A stretch of 49,446 nucleotides of DNA from NCBI GenBank assembly GCA_017304555.1, contig JAFKKS010000166.1, positions 1 through 49,446 of the forward strand, given 5' to 3'. Of this stretch, positions 32,649-42,599 are shown piece by piece. The notes beneath the pieces are model-generated. The model was not told where the DNA came from. It did not search any database and saw only the letters and a program-made list of their open reading frames with translations. The DNA is from Hyphomicrobiales bacterium. Lineage in GTDB: Bacteria > Pseudomonadota > Alphaproteobacteria > Rhizobiales > Xanthobacteraceae. Every line of letters begins with the position of its first letter. Within the stretch, counting starts at the first letter, position 1. The translations under genes and the position numbers were made by a program.

Positions 32649-33482
32649 ATGAAACGATGGATCGGTTCCTTGGCAGCGGCGCTGCTTGTCGCATCGTGGT
32701 CGGCGCAGGCCGCGGAAGGCCTTCCTCCGCTGCCCGACTCCGTCAAAGCGAAGGGCGTCATTCGCGTCGGTGTGAAATGCGACTATCCGCCGGACGGCTA
32801 TCTCGATGCCTCCGGAAAGCCGATCGGCATCGAGGTCGAGATGGCGAAGCAGCTCGGCGTCTATGCCCTCGGCAGCGCCGACAAGACCGAACTGACATGC
32901 GTGACGACGGCCAATCGCGTGCCGACGCTGCAGGGCGGCAAGGTGGATCTCCTGATCGCGACGATCGGCGTGACCGATGAGCGCCGGAAGGTCGTCGACT
33001 TCACCGACTACTACGCGTGGGCGTCGTCTTCCATCTTGGTGCGCAAAGACAGCCCGCTGAAGACGATCCAGGACGTGAAGGGGAAGAAGATCATCTTCGT
33101 CAAAGGCGCCTGGCAGATCGGGTGGTTCGAGAAGCATATGCCCGACGTGAAGGATATGCGGCTCGACACCGTATCCGACGCGCTGCAGGCGCTGATGCAG
33201 GGCCGTGGTGACGGCTATGCGCACGATTTCGCCGTGCAGGTCGGCATCGCGAAGAAAAACCCGAACGTGCGGATGCTCGAAGGCCGCTACCAGATCGGCT
33301 ATCGCGGCGCTGCAGTGCGCAAGGGTGAGCATGAATGGCTCGCCTACGTCAACGCCGCGTTCAAGAAGATGCGTGGCGACCACCTGTTCGACAAGTGGAT
33401 CAAGCAATACGAGGATCCCAACCTTCTCGCGGAGAAGATGCAGATGTGGGATCCGGCAAAGGCGCCGGCTGAGGCGAAGTGA
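32649..33482 (+). CDS. Amino-acid ABC transporter substrate-binding protein (family 3)
   Basis: This 277-residue periplasmic protein has a signal peptide (MKRWIGSLAAALLVASWSAQ, cleavage near AQA). The body is type II binding-protein fold: GVIRVGVKCDYPPDGYLDAS, a GIEVEMAKQLG motif, and LQGGKVDLLIATIGVTDERR. The ligand-binding arginine is probably in the TDERRKVVDFTDYY segment. It delivers a polar amino acid or analogue to the two permeases downstream. The ATG at 32649 has GGGAGGGG about 8 bases upstream and is preferred over the GTG at 32643. Confidence 0.9.
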   Translation: MKRWIGSLAAALLVASWSAQAAEGLPPLPDSVKAKGVIRVGVKCDYPPDGYLDASGKPIGIEVEMAKQLGVYALGSADKTELTCVTTANRVPTLQGGKVDLLIATIGVTDERRKVVDFTDYYAWASSSILVRKDSPLKTIQDVKGKKIIFVKGAWQIGWFEKHMPDVKDMRLDTVSDALQALMQGRGDGYAHDFAVQVGIAKKNPNVRMLEGRYQIGYRGAAVRKGEHEWLAYVNAAFKKMRGDHLFDKWIKQYEDPNLLAEKMQMWDPAKAPAEAK

Positions 33483-33541
33483 TCCGCGTGAAATAGGTTC
33501 AACGGACGGCGCGGCGCTGACGCCGCGTCTCGGGGAGCGCT

Positions 33542-34213
33542 TTGGCCTATAGTTTCAGCTTTCCCTACATCGCGAGCGCCGGGCCGGATCTGCTCGCCGG
33601 CCTCGTGATGACGATCAAGGTCAGCTTGGTCTCGATCGTTATCGCCGCCGCCATTGGCATTGTCGGCGCGGCGGTGCGTCTCTTTCGCGTCCCGATTCTG
33701 GCGCCGCTCGTCACCGGCTACACGCACTTCATTCGCTCGACGCCGCTCTTGGTGCAGATCTTCTTCATCTTCTACGGCCTCGCATCCGTCGGCCTGCCGT
33801 TGTCGGACTATTGGTCCGGCGTGCTGGCGCTGTCGCTGTGGGGCGGCGCCTACAACGTCGAGAATGTGCGCGGCGGCTTCCTCGCGGTTCCGAAGGGGTT
33901 GCGTGACGCGTCGAGCGCGCTCGCGCTGCGGCCATTGCATTATCTCGCGCTCGTCGCCCTGCCGGTCGGCTTGCGCGTCAGCATCCCGGCGATGCTGAAC
34001 ACCTCCGTCTCGGTGCTCAAGAACTCGGCCTATCTGCAGGCGATCGGTCTCGCCGAGCTGACCTTCGTCGCCATGGATCGCGTCGCCACCGATCTGCGGA
34101 CGCTCGAGATGTTCGCGGCCATTGGCTGCCTCTATCTCGTCCTGGTTCTCGTCCTCTCGATGTTCGTGCGCTACATCGAGCTCGTGCTCTCGCGCCCGTT
34201 CCGAACAAGCTGA
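33542..34213 (+). CDS. Polar amino-acid ABC transporter permease 1
   Basis: This 223-residue permease has about five helices and the family motif TPLLVQIFFIFYGL. The permease coupling loop is LRDASSALALRPLHYLALVAL, and a conserved SVLKNSAYLQAIGLAEL segment follows. The start appears to be TTG at 33542 with GGGGAG upstream, an unusual but plausible initiation codon. It forms a heterodimer with the next permease, 9 bases downstream. Confidence 0.88.
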   Translation: MAYSFSFPYIASAGPDLLAGLVMTIKVSLVSIVIAAAIGIVGAAVRLFRVPILAPLVTGYTHFIRSTPLLVQIFFIFYGLASVGLPLSDYWSGVLALSLWGGAYNVENVRGGFLAVPKGLRDASSALALRPLHYLALVALPVGLRVSIPAMLNTSVSVLKNSAYLQAIGLAELTFVAMDRVATDLRTLEMFAAIGCLYLVLVLVLSMFVRYIELVLSRPFRTS

Positions 34214-34222
34214 GGAGGGGCG

Positions 34223-34939
34223 ATGCAACTGATCATCGACAGTTTCCCGCTTTTTCTCCAGGGCCTGGCGAATACGTTCAAGCTTGCCCTCACGACGCTC
34301 CTGTTTTCGACGATCGTCGCGGTCATCTTCGGGCTGATGAGCATCTCGCGCTTCCGGCTTGTTCGTTGGATAGCAAGATCGCTGGTCGAATTTGTTCGCG
34401 CCATTCCGCTGGTGGTCAATCTTCTGTTCGTCTATTTCGGCGCGCCGCTTGTCGGCGTGCCGCTCGATCCGTTCGCGGCGGCGACGATTGGGCTCACGTC
34501 GTGGGGGGCGGCGAACGGCGCCGAGATCGTACGCGGCGGCTTCAACGCCGTCTCCAAGCATCAGCGCGAAAGCGCGATGGCGCTCGGCCTGCGCGGTTGG
34601 GAGATCATGGTCTATGTGCTCGCGCCGCAGGTGCTGCTGCCGATCATCCCGCCGTTCACCGGCCTGTTCAGTGTTCTCGTGCAGGCGACCTCGCTCGCAT
34701 CCTTGATCGGCACGCTGGAGTTTCTGCGGACGGCGCAGATCGTCGTCGAGCGCACCACGCTGATGACCGGCTTCAGCCCGGCCTTCCTGGTCTATGGTTT
34801 CGTCCTGATCGTCTATTTCATCATTTGCTTCTCGCTCGCCGGCGCGACCAGGGTTCTCGAGCGCTACCTTATCGAGCGGACGTCTCGCCGCGGTCTCAAG
34901 GTGCAGAAGCTGGCGCAGCAAGCCGCGGAAGGCATCTGA
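34223..34939 (+). CDS. Polar amino-acid ABC transporter permease 2
   Basis: This 238-residue permease opens with FPLFLQGLANTFKLALTTLL and contains EFVRAIPLVVNLLFVYFGAP. Its coupling loop is HQRESAMALGLRGWEIMVYV, and QATSLASLIGTLEFLRTAQ matches the conserved LKxTSLxxxI region of HisM/GlnP-type proteins. The ATG is preceded by GAGGAGGGG. It is followed 11 bases later by the lyase gene, which is unusual inside a transporter operon. Confidence 0.88.
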   Translation: MQLIIDSFPLFLQGLANTFKLALTTLLFSTIVAVIFGLMSISRFRLVRWIARSLVEFVRAIPLVVNLLFVYFGAPLVGVPLDPFAAATIGLTSWGAANGAEIVRGGFNAVSKHQRESAMALGLRGWEIMVYVLAPQVLLPIIPPFTGLFSVLVQATSLASLIGTLEFLRTAQIVVERTTLMTGFSPAFLVYGFVLIVYFIICFSLAGATRVLERYLIERTSRRGLKVQKLAQQAAEGI

Positions 34940-34950
34940 GGAGTGCGCAA

Positions 34951-36465
34951 ATGACGGAATCGAAAGTCAGCGGCTTCTTGCGTGAAGGCCTCGCGCCGGA
35001 AATAGCGCAAGGCTTCATGGCGCCTGCAATGCAGCGCAGTTTTCCGGCGATCTTTCCGTTGCTGTGCGCGATTAACAAAGCGCATGTCGTGATGCTGGCG
35101 CGGCAAAGTCTGATCACGTCTGAGGGCGCGCAGGCGCTCCTGCGCTGCACATGTGACATGGAAAGCGAAGGCACCGCCTCGGTGCCGCTCGATGCCGCAC
35201 GCGAGGAGGCCTACTTCAATTTCGAAGCCGAGGTGATCCGCCGCCTCGGCCCCGATGTCGGCGGGCGCATGCATATCGCGCGCAGCCGCAACGACCTCAA
35301 GGCGACGTTCGATCGCCTACGGTCGCGCAGCTTCGCGCTCGAAATCATGGATCGCCTTGTGGCGCTGCGCGAGAAGCTTCTTGCGGCCGCCGCCCGCCAT
35401 GCGGACTGCGTGATGCCTGGCTATACGCACATGCAGCCGGCGCAGCCGATCACGCTCGGCTACTATCTTCTCGGCGTCGCATGCGGCCTCGAGCGGGATT
35501 TTGCCCGCATCGCCGACGGCTGGGAGCGCCTGAATCGCTGTCCCATGGGCGCCGGGGCGCTCGCCGGCGCGACATTCTCCATCGATCGTGAACTTGTGGC
35601 GTCGCTTCTCGGCTTCGATGGGCCGGCGCTCCACGCGCTCGACGCCATCGCCAGCCGCGACACGCTGATCGAGCTGCTTTCGTCCGCGACCCTGCTGACG
35701 ACGACGATCGGCCGGCTGGCGCAGGATTTCTACATCATGACGACCTACGAGGTCGCGACGCTCGATCTCCCGGATCGTGTCGCCATCACCTCCAGCATCA
35801 TGCCGCAGAAAAAGAACATGTCGGCGCTGGAGAATTTGCGCGGGCGCCCGGCGCAACTTGCCGGCGCGCTGATGACGGCGATCGCCGGCTTCAAGGCGAC
35901 ATCCTACAGCCATGGGCACGACGGCAGCACGGATGCGTTGCGCTGGGTTTGGGATGCGCTTGAGGAGGTCGTGCTCGCGCTTCCGGTCGCGTCCCTCATC
36001 GTTGAGAGTGCGGAGCCCCGGCGCGAGCGGATGCTCGATCTCGTGCGGCAGAATTATTCGACGGCGACCGACCTCGCGGACGTGATGGTTCGCGTCGGCG
36101 GACTGTCGTTCCGTGACGCGCATCACGTTGTCGGTCGCGTCGTGCGACTGGCGATGGACGAGGGCCGCAGCGCCGACCAGATCGACGCTGCGCTGGTTGA
36201 ACGCGCCGGGCATGATGTGCTGGGTCGGGCCGTGACGCTCGAGCCTTCGGTTGTCAAGGATGCCGTCGACCCGGAGCGCGCCGTCGAAAGTCGCCGGAAT
36301 ACCGGCGGCCCCTCGCGGCATGATGTCGATGCAATTCTCGCTGTGGCGCGCGCTCGTCTGGATGCCGACCGCAAGCAATTGGCGGAACGGCATGCGGGCG
36401 TCGACGCTGCCAAAGTGCGGCTCGACGCGGCGGTCGACGCGCTGCTGCAAGGCCATCCTGCATGA
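34951..36465 (+). CDS. Argininosuccinate lyase-like C-N lyase (aspartase/fumarase superfamily)
   Basis: This 504-residue enzyme is clearly related to argininosuccinate lyase: [40 protein letters not shown], and the mobile catalytic loop SSIMPQKKN at about residue 286. It is longer than ArgH (about 460 residues) with an extended C-terminus, and it sits within an amino-acid uptake operon rather than with arginine genes. Superfamily members release fumarate from N-succinyl-type compounds. Relatives in Hyphomicrobiales cleave ethylenediamine-disuccinate. A role in splitting an imported N-substituted amino acid is therefore more likely than arginine synthesis. The start ATG at 34951 has GAGG upstream. 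Confidence 0.85.
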   Translation: MTESKVSGFLREGLAPEIAQGFMAPAMQRSFPAIFPLLCAINKAHVVMLARQSLITSEGAQALLRCTCDMESEGTASVPLDAAREEAYFNFEAEVIRRLGPDVGGRMHIARSRNDLKATFDRLRSRSFALEIMDRLVALREKLLAAAARHADCVMPGYTHMQPAQPITLGYYLLGVACGLERDFARIADGWERLNRCPMGAGALAGATFSIDRELVASLLGFDGPALHALDAIASRDTLIELLSSATLLTTTIGRLAQDFYIMTTYEVATLDLPDRVAITSSIMPQKKNMSALENLRGRPAQLAGALMTAIAGFKATSYSHGHDGSTDALRWVWDALEEVVLALPVASLIVESAEPRRERMLDLVRQNYSTATDLADVMVRVGGLSFRDAHHVVGRVVRLAMDEGRSADQIDAALVERAGHDVLGRAVTLEPSVVKDAVDPERAVESRRNTGGPSRHDVDAILAVARARLDADRKQLAERHAGVDAAKVRLDAAVDALLQGHPA

Positions 36466-37241
36466 GCGTCGCGGTCTCCGAATCTCGCGGGGGTGAAAGC
36501 GCCGAGCGGCCGCCGGTCATTGTCGCGACCGGCTTGGTCAAGACGTTCAAGGGCCATCGTGCGCTCAACGGCGTCGATCTCACGCTGCGGCAGGTCGAGG
36601 TCCTGGTCGTAATCGGCCCGTCCGGCTCCGGCAAGAGGACGCTGGTGCGCTGCCTGAACGGCCTCGAGAAGATCGACGCGGGCGAGATTTATATCGAAGG
36701 CACGCGCGCCGACGGCGGCTCGCTGTCGGATTGGCGTCACGTGCGCCAGCGGGTCGGCATGGTCTTCCAGGACTACACGCTTTTCCCGCATCTCACGGTC
36801 ATCCAGAACATTTGCCTGGCGCCGCGCCGAGCAAAAATCCTGGACTATGCGCAGGCGGAAGCGGTGGCCAATGGCCTGCTGCAGCGCGTCGGGCTGAAGC
36901 ATAAGGCGCATGATTTTCCGGCCCAACTCTCGGGCGGCCAGCAGCAGCGCGTCGCCATCGTCCGCGCGCTCGCCATGCGGCCGGCGGCGCTTCTGTTCGA
37001 TGAGCCGACGTCGGCGCTCGACCCGGAGACAATTGGCGAAGTGCTCAACGTCATGCGCGAGCTTGCGGACGAAGGCACGACCATGGCGGTTGTGACGCAC
37101 GAGATGGGGTTTGCCCGCGAGGTCGCAGATCACGTCATCTTCATGGATCACGGCGTGATCGTGGAGCAGGGATCGCCATCGCAGATATTCGACGCTCCGC
37201 GGGAAGAGCGCACGCGACAGTTCCTGGCAATGGTGATCTAG
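36462..37241 (+). CDS. Amino-acid ABC transporter ATP-binding protein with altered Walker A
   Basis: This 259-residue ATPase overlaps the lyase gene by 4 bases (ATGA). Q-loop [13 protein letters not shown], signature [16 protein letters not shown], Walker [13 protein letters not shown] and [12 protein letters not shown] are all intact and typical of GlnQ/HisP. The Walker A reads GPSGSGKRT: the serine that normally follows the lysine and coordinates magnesium is arginine (codon AGG; one base from AGC). Unless this is a sequence error, ATP hydrolysis should be weakened. It would energise the two permeases upstream. Confidence 0.88.
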   Translation: MSVAVSESRGGESAERPPVIVATGLVKTFKGHRALNGVDLTLRQVEVLVVIGPSGSGKRTLVRCLNGLEKIDAGEIYIEGTRADGGSLSDWRHVRQRVGMVFQDYTLFPHLTVIQNICLAPRRAKILDYAQAEAVANGLLQRVGLKHKAHDFPAQLSGGQQQRVAIVRALAMRPAALLFDEPTSALDPETIGEVLNVMRELADEGTTMAVVTHEMGFAREVADHVIFMDHGVIVEQGSPSQIFDAPREERTRQFLAMVI

Positions 37242-37259
37242 CGCGCGACGCGCATTCTC

Positions 37260-38063
37260 TCAGATCAAACGCGTGCGCACCGTCGTCACGATGATTTCGG
37301 CCAGGACGACGACGGCAAAGATGGCGAGAAGAACGACCGCGACCTGATCCCAGTAGAGAAGGCTCATGGCCGTCTCGAGTGCGACACCGATGCCGCCGGC
37401 GCCGACCAGGCCAAGCACCGCGGATTCGCGGATATTGATGTCCCAGCGGAACAGCGCGATCGACCAGAAAGCAGGCCGTGCCTGCGGCCAGTATCCCATC
37501 AGCAAGGTGGAGAAGCGCGAGGCACCGGAAGCCGTCAGCGCCTCGATGCTGCCCATGTTCGCTTCCTCCAGGGCTTCGGCGAACAGCTTGCCGGTGAAGC
37601 CGATGGAGCGGAACGCGATGGCCATGGTGCCGGCGAGGGGGCCGGGGCCGAAAACCGCGACGAACAGCAGCGCCCAGATCAGCGAGTTGACCGAGCGCGA
37701 CGTGACGAACACGAACTTGGCGAAGAGATTGATCGGCGCGCTCGGCGTGACGTTGCGCGCCGCGAGAAGCCCGATCGGCACCGCCATGAGGACTGCGAGG
37801 AACGTGCCGACGGTCGCGATGTGCAGGGTCTCGATCAAAGCCGTGAGCGTCGGCTGAAGATAAGTCCAGTCGAGCGGCCACATGCGCGTGATCAGGTCGG
37901 CCATCTGCGTCGGCGCGTCGTAGAGAAACTCCGGAATGACCTCGATGGTTCGCAGCGAGATGACCAGAGCTGCGACGGAGGCGAGATAGAAGGCGTAGCG
38001 CGAAAGCTTCTGCGCTAGCGTGAAACGCTGCCAATCGTGATGCAGGGCCTCGGTGACGGTCAT
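37260..38063 (-). CDS. phnE: Phosphonate-type ABC transporter permease PhnE (second of operon 1)
   Basis: This 267-residue permease contains QMADLITRMWPLDWTYLQPT, TLHIATVGTFLAVLMAVPIG and AARNVTPSAPINLFAKF. It also has the PhnE-type SRSVNSLIWALLFVAVFGPG and coupling region EALTASGASRFSTLLMGYWP. It begins at ATG 38063, overlapping the preceding phnE by 4 bases. It closes the operon phnD-phnC-phnE-phnE and converges with the amino-acid transporter ATPase gene 18 bases away. Confidence 0.9.
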   Translation of the reverse strand: MTVTEALHHDWQRFTLAQKLSRYAFYLASVAALVISLRTIEVIPEFLYDAPTQMADLITRMWPLDWTYLQPTLTALIETLHIATVGTFLAVLMAVPIGLLAARNVTPSAPINLFAKFVFVTSRSVNSLIWALLFVAVFGPGPLAGTMAIAFRSIGFTGKLFAEALEEANMGSIEALTASGASRFSTLLMGYWPQARPAFWSIALFRWDINIRESAVLGLVGAGGIGVALETAMSLLYWDQVAVVLLAIFAVVVLAEIIVTTVRTRLI

Positions 38064-38854
38064 TGGAACACCCGCCGCGCCCAGCCCGACACAATTTCCG
38101 CGACCATGATCATGCCGACGATCACGATCAGGATCGCGAGAACGACGTCGAAGTCGAAACGCTGATAGGCGGTGAACAGCGTCGCGCCGATGCCGCCGCC
38201 GCCCACGATCCCGACCATGGTCGAATTCCGCAGGTTCGAGTCGAGCTGGTAGGTCGAGAAGCCGATGAAGCGTGGCAGCACTTGCGGCAGAACGCCCATG
38301 ACCAGCACGGCGAAGAAGCCGGCGCCGGTCGCGCGCACGGCCTCCACCTGCTTTAGCGATATCTCTTCGATCGCTTCCGCGAACAGCTTGGAGATGAAGC
38401 CGACGGACGCGACGATGAGCGCCATCACGCCGGCGAGCGCGCCAAACCCGATCGCCTTGACGAAGATGATGGCGACGATGATCGGGTGGAACGACCGGCA
38501 GAGCGCGACGAAGGCGCGCATCGGCCAAGTGATCCACACCGGCATCAGATTGCGCGCGGCGAGGAAGCCAACCGGCAACGCCAGGACGATGCCGAAGAAG
38601 CTTGCGATGATCGCGATCTGCAGGCTCTCGACGATGCCGGAGATGATGAGTTCGGAGCGCGCAAAGCTCGGCGGAAACATGCGTGCCAGAAAGCGTTGAC
38701 CGTGCTCCAGCCCGTAGCTCATGCGTTCGAGATTGAAGCCGAGCCGCGAGGCGGCGTAGACGAGATAGATCGCGAAGGCGAGGAAGAACAGCCGCGCCGG
38801 CCAGTTCGGCGTGAACGCGCGACGGCGCGCGGCGGTCTGGTCGAGCGTGCTCAT
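38060..38854 (-). CDS. phnE: Phosphonate-type ABC transporter permease PhnE (first of operon 1)
   Basis: This 264-residue permease has the PhnE pattern [60 protein letters not shown], and coupling loop [20 protein letters not shown]. It overlaps phnC by 4 bases. Two non-identical PhnE subunits presumably form a heterodimeric channel. Confidence 0.9.
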   Translation of the reverse strand: MSTLDQTAARRRAFTPNWPARLFFLAFAIYLVYAASRLGFNLERMSYGLEHGQRFLARMFPPSFARSELIISGIVESLQIAIIASFFGIVLALPVGFLAARNLMPVWITWPMRAFVALCRSFHPIIVAIIFVKAIGFGALAGVMALIVASVGFISKLFAEAIEEISLKQVEAVRATGAGFFAVLVMGVLPQVLPRFIGFSTYQLDSNLRNSTMVGIVGGGGIGATLFTAYQRFDFDVVLAILIVIVGMIMVAEIVSGWARRVFQ

Positions 38855-39657
38855 TCGAGCCAGTTCTCGCCGCCGTAGATGGTGTTGAGGTCTTTGTCGG
38901 TGAGGTCGCCGGGCGACCCATCATAAACGACGCGCCCGCCGGTCATGCCGACAATCCGTGTCGCGAAGCGGCGCGCCAACTCGACATTGTGAATATTGAC
39001 GACGACGGGAATGTTCCGCTCGGCGCCGAGGTTGCGCAGGAGTTCCATGATCTCGACCGATGTCTTCGGATCGAGCGAGGAGGTCGGCTCGTCGGCAAGG
39101 ATGATCTTCGGCTCCTGCATGACGGCGCGGGCAATGCCGACGCGCTGCCGCTGTCCGCCCGAGAGCGCGTCGGCGCGCCGGTTCTCGAAGCCCGCCAGCC
39201 CGACCGCTTCGAGCAAGCTGAAGGCGTGGTCGATGTCGCGTTGGGGGAAACGCCGCAGCCACACGCGCCAAGCCGAGACGTAGCCCAGCCGGCCGCACAG
39301 CAGGTTCTCCATCACCGTCAGGCGTTCGACCAGGTTGTATTCCTGGAACACCATGCCGATGCGGCGGCGCGCCTCGCGCATTGCTGCGCCGCCAAGCTTT
39401 GCGAGATCTTGCCCGCCGTAGAGGATTTCGCCGGACGTCGGCTGCACCAGGCGATTGATGCAGCGGATCAGCGTGCTCTTTCCAGTCCCCGAGGGGCCGA
39501 TGATGGCGGTAAGCCCGGAGCCCGGAATCTCCAGGTTGATGTCCTTGAGGACCGGGACGCCGGCGCGATACTCCTTCGACAGGTGCCGCAGCACCAGAGC
39601 ATCGCCGGCGGCATCGCCTTTGTCCGTCACATCATTCGCCGTCGCAGGCGTGAGCAT
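38851..39657 (-). CDS. phnC: Phosphonate-type ABC transporter ATP-binding protein PhnC (operon 1)
   Basis: This 268-residue ATPase has Walker [18 protein letters not shown], the PhnC-specific [20 protein letters not shown] with [10 protein letters not shown], signature [16 protein letters not shown], and Walker [13 protein letters not shown]. It ends with the family tail [10 protein letters not shown]. The start ATG at 39657 overlaps the phnD stop by one base. It energises import of a phosphonate, phosphite or phosphate-ester ligand. Confidence 0.93.
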   Translation of the reverse strand: MLTPATANDVTDKGDAAGDALVLRHLSKEYRAGVPVLKDINLEIPGSGLTAIIGPSGTGKSTLIRCINRLVQPTSGEILYGGQDLAKLGGAAMREARRRIGMVFQEYNLVERLTVMENLLCGRLGYVSAWRVWLRRFPQRDIDHAFSLLEAVGLAGFENRRADALSGGQRQRVGIARAVMQEPKIILADEPTSSLDPKTSVEIMELLRNLGAERNIPVVVNIHNVELARRFATRIVGMTGGRVVYDGSPGDLTDKDLNTIYGGENWLE

Positions 39658-40685
39658 TACTGCTTCTTGTCGGCTTTTGCCTTCGCTTTCGCAGCTTCCC
39701 GCGCCGACTCCTTCTCGTAAGCCGCCTTGTTGTACGGCGTGCCGGATTTCTCGGCGACTTCGCGGATCACCGCCCAATCCTTGACGTAGTTGATCGGCGC
39801 GAAGCGGTCGTCGCCCTCGAAGTCCTTCTGCATCTCCGGCGGGAAGCGGAAGTCGTAGAAGCACTGCACCATCTTCTTGGCGAGTTCCGGCTTCAGGTCA
39901 TGCGCATAGGCGAAGCCGGACGTCGGGAATCTCTGGCTCTTGTAGATGATGCGGTAGTCGTCGGCTTTGATCGTCCCGCGCGCCACCATACGCTCGAACA
40001 CGTCGGACGCGACGCCGCCGGCATCGTAGTCGCCGGTTCCGACGCCCAATGCGGTCTTGTCATGGCCGCCCGACCAAAGCGGCGTGTAATCCTTGCCCGG
40101 GGTGAGCCCTTCGGCCGGGAACAGCGCGATCGGCGCGAGGTTGCCGGAGTTGGAGGAAGGCGCGGTGTGCGCGACCCGCTTGCCCTTCAGGTCGCTGAGC
40201 TTCTGGAAGGGGCTGTCCTTCTTCACCAGCATGATGAGGTGATAGCCCTGCGGACCCGCGGCCGTGCCCTTGGCGGCGAACGGCACGGCGCCCGCCATGT
40301 TCACGGCGAAGCCGAGCGGCCCCGTGGAGAAGCCGGCGACGTGCAGCCGGCCCGAACGCATCGCCTCGATCTCCGCGGAGTTCGACTGCACCGGGTAATA
40401 GACGACGCGCTTGCTGATGCACTTGCCGAGATATTCGGTGAAGGGCTTGAAGGCGTTCTCGTAGACAGCCGGATCTTCCACCGGCGTGTAGGCGAACACG
40501 ATCACGCTCGGGTCGCGCGTTTTCGCCGGCACATCGGCGACGAGGTCCTTGTTCTCGTCGCAGTAGGCCTCGTCGAGCTCGCCACGATTGCTGCAGGCTT
40601 GCGCCGGCGCGACGCTTAGCGCCAGCACCGAGGCGCCGAAGGCGAGACCAAAGCTCAGAAAAAGTGCGGCGTTGCGCGTCTTCAC
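39657..40685 (-). CDS. phnD: Phosphonate-type periplasmic binding protein PhnD (operon 1)
   Basis: This 342-residue secreted protein starts at GTG 40685 with GGGAGG about 6 bases upstream. A signal peptide ([20 protein letters not shown]) precedes a PhnD fold: [20 protein letters not shown], ligand-loop [11 protein letters not shown], and a mid-region [20 protein letters not shown]. The mature N-terminus carries a cysteine-containing [18 protein letters not shown] segment shared with the broken paralogue of operon 2. The lysine/alanine-rich C-terminal tail is typical of a flexible end. The ligand is not predictable beyond the phosphonate/phosphite class. Confidence 0.92.
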   Translation of the reverse strand: MKTRNAALFLSFGLAFGASVLALSVAPAQACSNRGELDEAYCDENKDLVADVPAKTRDPSVIVFAYTPVEDPAVYENAFKPFTEYLGKCISKRVVYYPVQSNSAEIEAMRSGRLHVAGFSTGPLGFAVNMAGAVPFAAKGTAAGPQGYHLIMLVKKDSPFQKLSDLKGKRVAHTAPSSNSGNLAPIALFPAEGLTPGKDYTPLWSGGHDKTALGVGTGDYDAGGVASDVFERMVARGTIKADDYRIIYKSQRFPTSGFAYAHDLKPELAKKMVQCFYDFRFPPEMQKDFEGDDRFAPINYVKDWAVIREVAEKSGTPYNKAAYEKESAREAAKAKAKADKKQ

Positions 40686-40832
40686 GATCGTCCTCCCAAA
40701 CAGTCATCGCGCTTTATGGCGCTGTGTGATTCACCGGTGCAGGATCGCCGGGTGACATTGTCCGAGACATGAGTGTAAGATTTCTTCCATAGGGTGACAA
40801 GCCGCCGCAGAGCGAGATCAAGGCCCCGGTCG

Positions 40833-41627
40833 ATGAATCGCACACAGACAAAAGTCGAAGCCGCGGCGCTCACCGCGCGCCAGCGCCGGGTGCTTGCCGC
40901 CGTGCAGGAGCTCGGCTTCGCGACGATCGACAGTCTCGCGCGGCAGTTCGCCGTGTCGAGCCAGACGGTGCGCCGCGATATCATCAAGCTGCAGGAGGAA
41001 AATTACCTGCAGCGCTTCCACGGCGGTGCGGGCCTCGCCGACGGTTCGTTCCGCGTCGGCTATGCGCAGAAGCTGCGGACCTCGCCGCAAGGCAAACGCC
41101 GGATCGGTGAGGCGGTCGCCGCCATGATTCCGGACGGCGCCGCCGTGTTTCTTGATGTCGGCACGACGGTCGAGGCCGTGGCGCGCGCCCTGCTGGTAAA
41201 GGCTGATTTGCGGGTCTTTACCTGCAGCGCCTCGGTCGCGATGATCTTGTGCACCAGCGGAAAGTTCGAGGTTTTCGTCACCGGCGGCGTGGTGCGCGGC
41301 GCCAACGGCTCGCTGGTCGGGGGCGCGGCCATCAATCAGATCAATACGTTGCGCACCGACTACGCCGTCATCGGGCTCGGCGGCTTCGACGACGACGGCT
41401 CTCCGATGGATTTCGACCTGGAGAAGATCGCGGTGCGTCAGGCGGCTCTCGCCCGCACGCGGCACGCGATCGCGGTCGCCGACACCTCGAAGTTCGAGAA
41501 GATAGGAGTGGCGCGCATCGCGCCTCTGTCCGCCTTCCATGCGGTGGTGACGGACGGGCGGCCCCCGGCAAAGCTGCAAGCCAGTCTGAAAAAAGCCGGC
41601 GTCCGTGCGGTTGTCGCCGCCGGTTGA
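40833..41627 (+). CDS. DeoR family transcriptional regulator (GlpR-like)
   Basis: This 264-residue repressor-type protein has an N-terminal DeoR helix-turn-helix (ARQRRVLAAVQELGFATIDS and AVSSQTVRRDIIKLQEENYL) and a C-terminal phosphosugar-sensing domain: IPDGAAVFLDVGTTVEAVAR, FVTGGVVRGANGSLVGG and TDYAVIGLGGFDDDGSPMDFD. DeoR-type regulators normally sense phosphorylated sugars or glycerol-phosphate. It lies between two PhnCDEE operons, divergent from the first and 89 bases upstream of the second. It probably controls both, pointing to an organophosphate rather than a simple phosphonate ligand (inference). Confidence 0.9.
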   Translation: MNRTQTKVEAAALTARQRRVLAAVQELGFATIDSLARQFAVSSQTVRRDIIKLQEENYLQRFHGGAGLADGSFRVGYAQKLRTSPQGKRRIGEAVAAMIPDGAAVFLDVGTTVEAVARALLVKADLRVFTCSASVAMILCTSGKFEVFVTGGVVRGANGSLVGGAAINQINTLRTDYAVIGLGGFDDDGSPMDFDLEKIAVRQAALARTRHAIAVADTSKFEKIGVARIAPLSAFHAVVTDGRPPAKLQASLKKAGVRAVVAAG

Positions 41628-41716
41628 GGCTGGTCGTTTTCGTTCAAAGTGGTAGAAATAGATCATCAACACGCCGCATCCGCTCGCAGAAGGCGCACGG
41701 CAAGGGAGAAGACGAC

Positions 41717-42597
41717 ATGAGGCTTTGGGCAGTTACGGCCGCATTGGCATCGGCGCTGGCGGCGTTTGCAGGCATCGCATCCGCGCAACAGTCTTGCGCG
41801 AGCAGGGGCACACTCGATGTGCGCTATTGCGACGCCAACGGTGACCTTGTCGCGGATACGCCGGCCGACAAGGCGCAGCAGAAGAATCCGGACACGCTGA
41901 TCTTCTCCTACACGCCGGTCGAGGATCCGTCGGTCTACGAGAACGTCTTTGCCGACTTCCTGACGCACCTCAGCAAGGTCACCGGCAAGAAGGTGAAGTG
42001 GTTCGCGGCCGAGTCCCGATGGAGCGCAAGGACGGGACAATCGGTTACACGCTGCAGGTCATCGTGCCGAAAGACAGCCCGATCAAGACCATCGCGGATC
42101 TCAAGGGCAAGCGCGTCGCGCACGTCTCGCCGTCATCGAATTCCGGCGACACCGCGCCGCGCGTTCTCTTCAAGGCGCAGGGCATCGAGCCCGGCAAGGA
42201 CTACGAGATCATCTATTCCGGCAAGCACGACAACTCGATCATGGGCGTCGTGAACAAGGATTACGACGCGGCCCCCATTGCGTCGAGCGTTCTCGATCGC
42301 ATGGTGGCGCGCGGTATGCTCAAGCGCGAGGACCTGCGCGTCATCTACGAGTCGGCGCCGTTCCCGCGCACCGCTTTCGGCGTCGCGCACGACCTCACGC
42401 CGGAGCTGCAGGAGAAGATCAAGCAAGCCTTCCTCACCTTCGATTTTGTCAATTCCAAGCTCGGCAAGGAGTTCAAGGACGAAAAGGCGTTCAAGCCGAT
42501 CGACTACAAGCGGGATTGGGTCGACATCCGCACCATCCAGAAGGAAACCGGCATCAGCTACACGCATGAAGGCTTGGCCAAGCTGAAGAAGGACTGA
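41717..42597 (+). pseudogene. phnD: Broken PhnD-type binding protein (operon 2)
   Basis: The 5' part from ATG 41717 encodes a signal peptide (MRLWAVTAALASALAAFAGI) and a PhnD N-terminus through TLIFSYTPVEDPSVYENVFA to KWFAAES near 42015. The 3' part, in another frame, resumes at RKDGTIGYTLQVIV, KRVAHVSPSSNSGDTAP and runs to the stop at 42597. Compared with the intact phnD of operon 1, about 38 residues between these blocks are missing, and the deletion is not a multiple of three, so the frames no longer join. This is a disabled gene, or an assembly error; a programmed frameshift would not explain the lost segment. Confidence 0.85.
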
Positions 42598-42599
42598 CG

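Noticed and set aside
33344-34921. A 525-codon minus-strand frame opposite the amino-acid permeases
   Set aside because: Same explanation: a low-complexity charged shadow of two convincing permease genes.
41990-42030. Programmed frameshift in the second phnD
   Set aside because: No slippery heptamer is visible, and a conserved segment of about 38 residues is missing at the junction. Deletion explains this; frameshifting does not.
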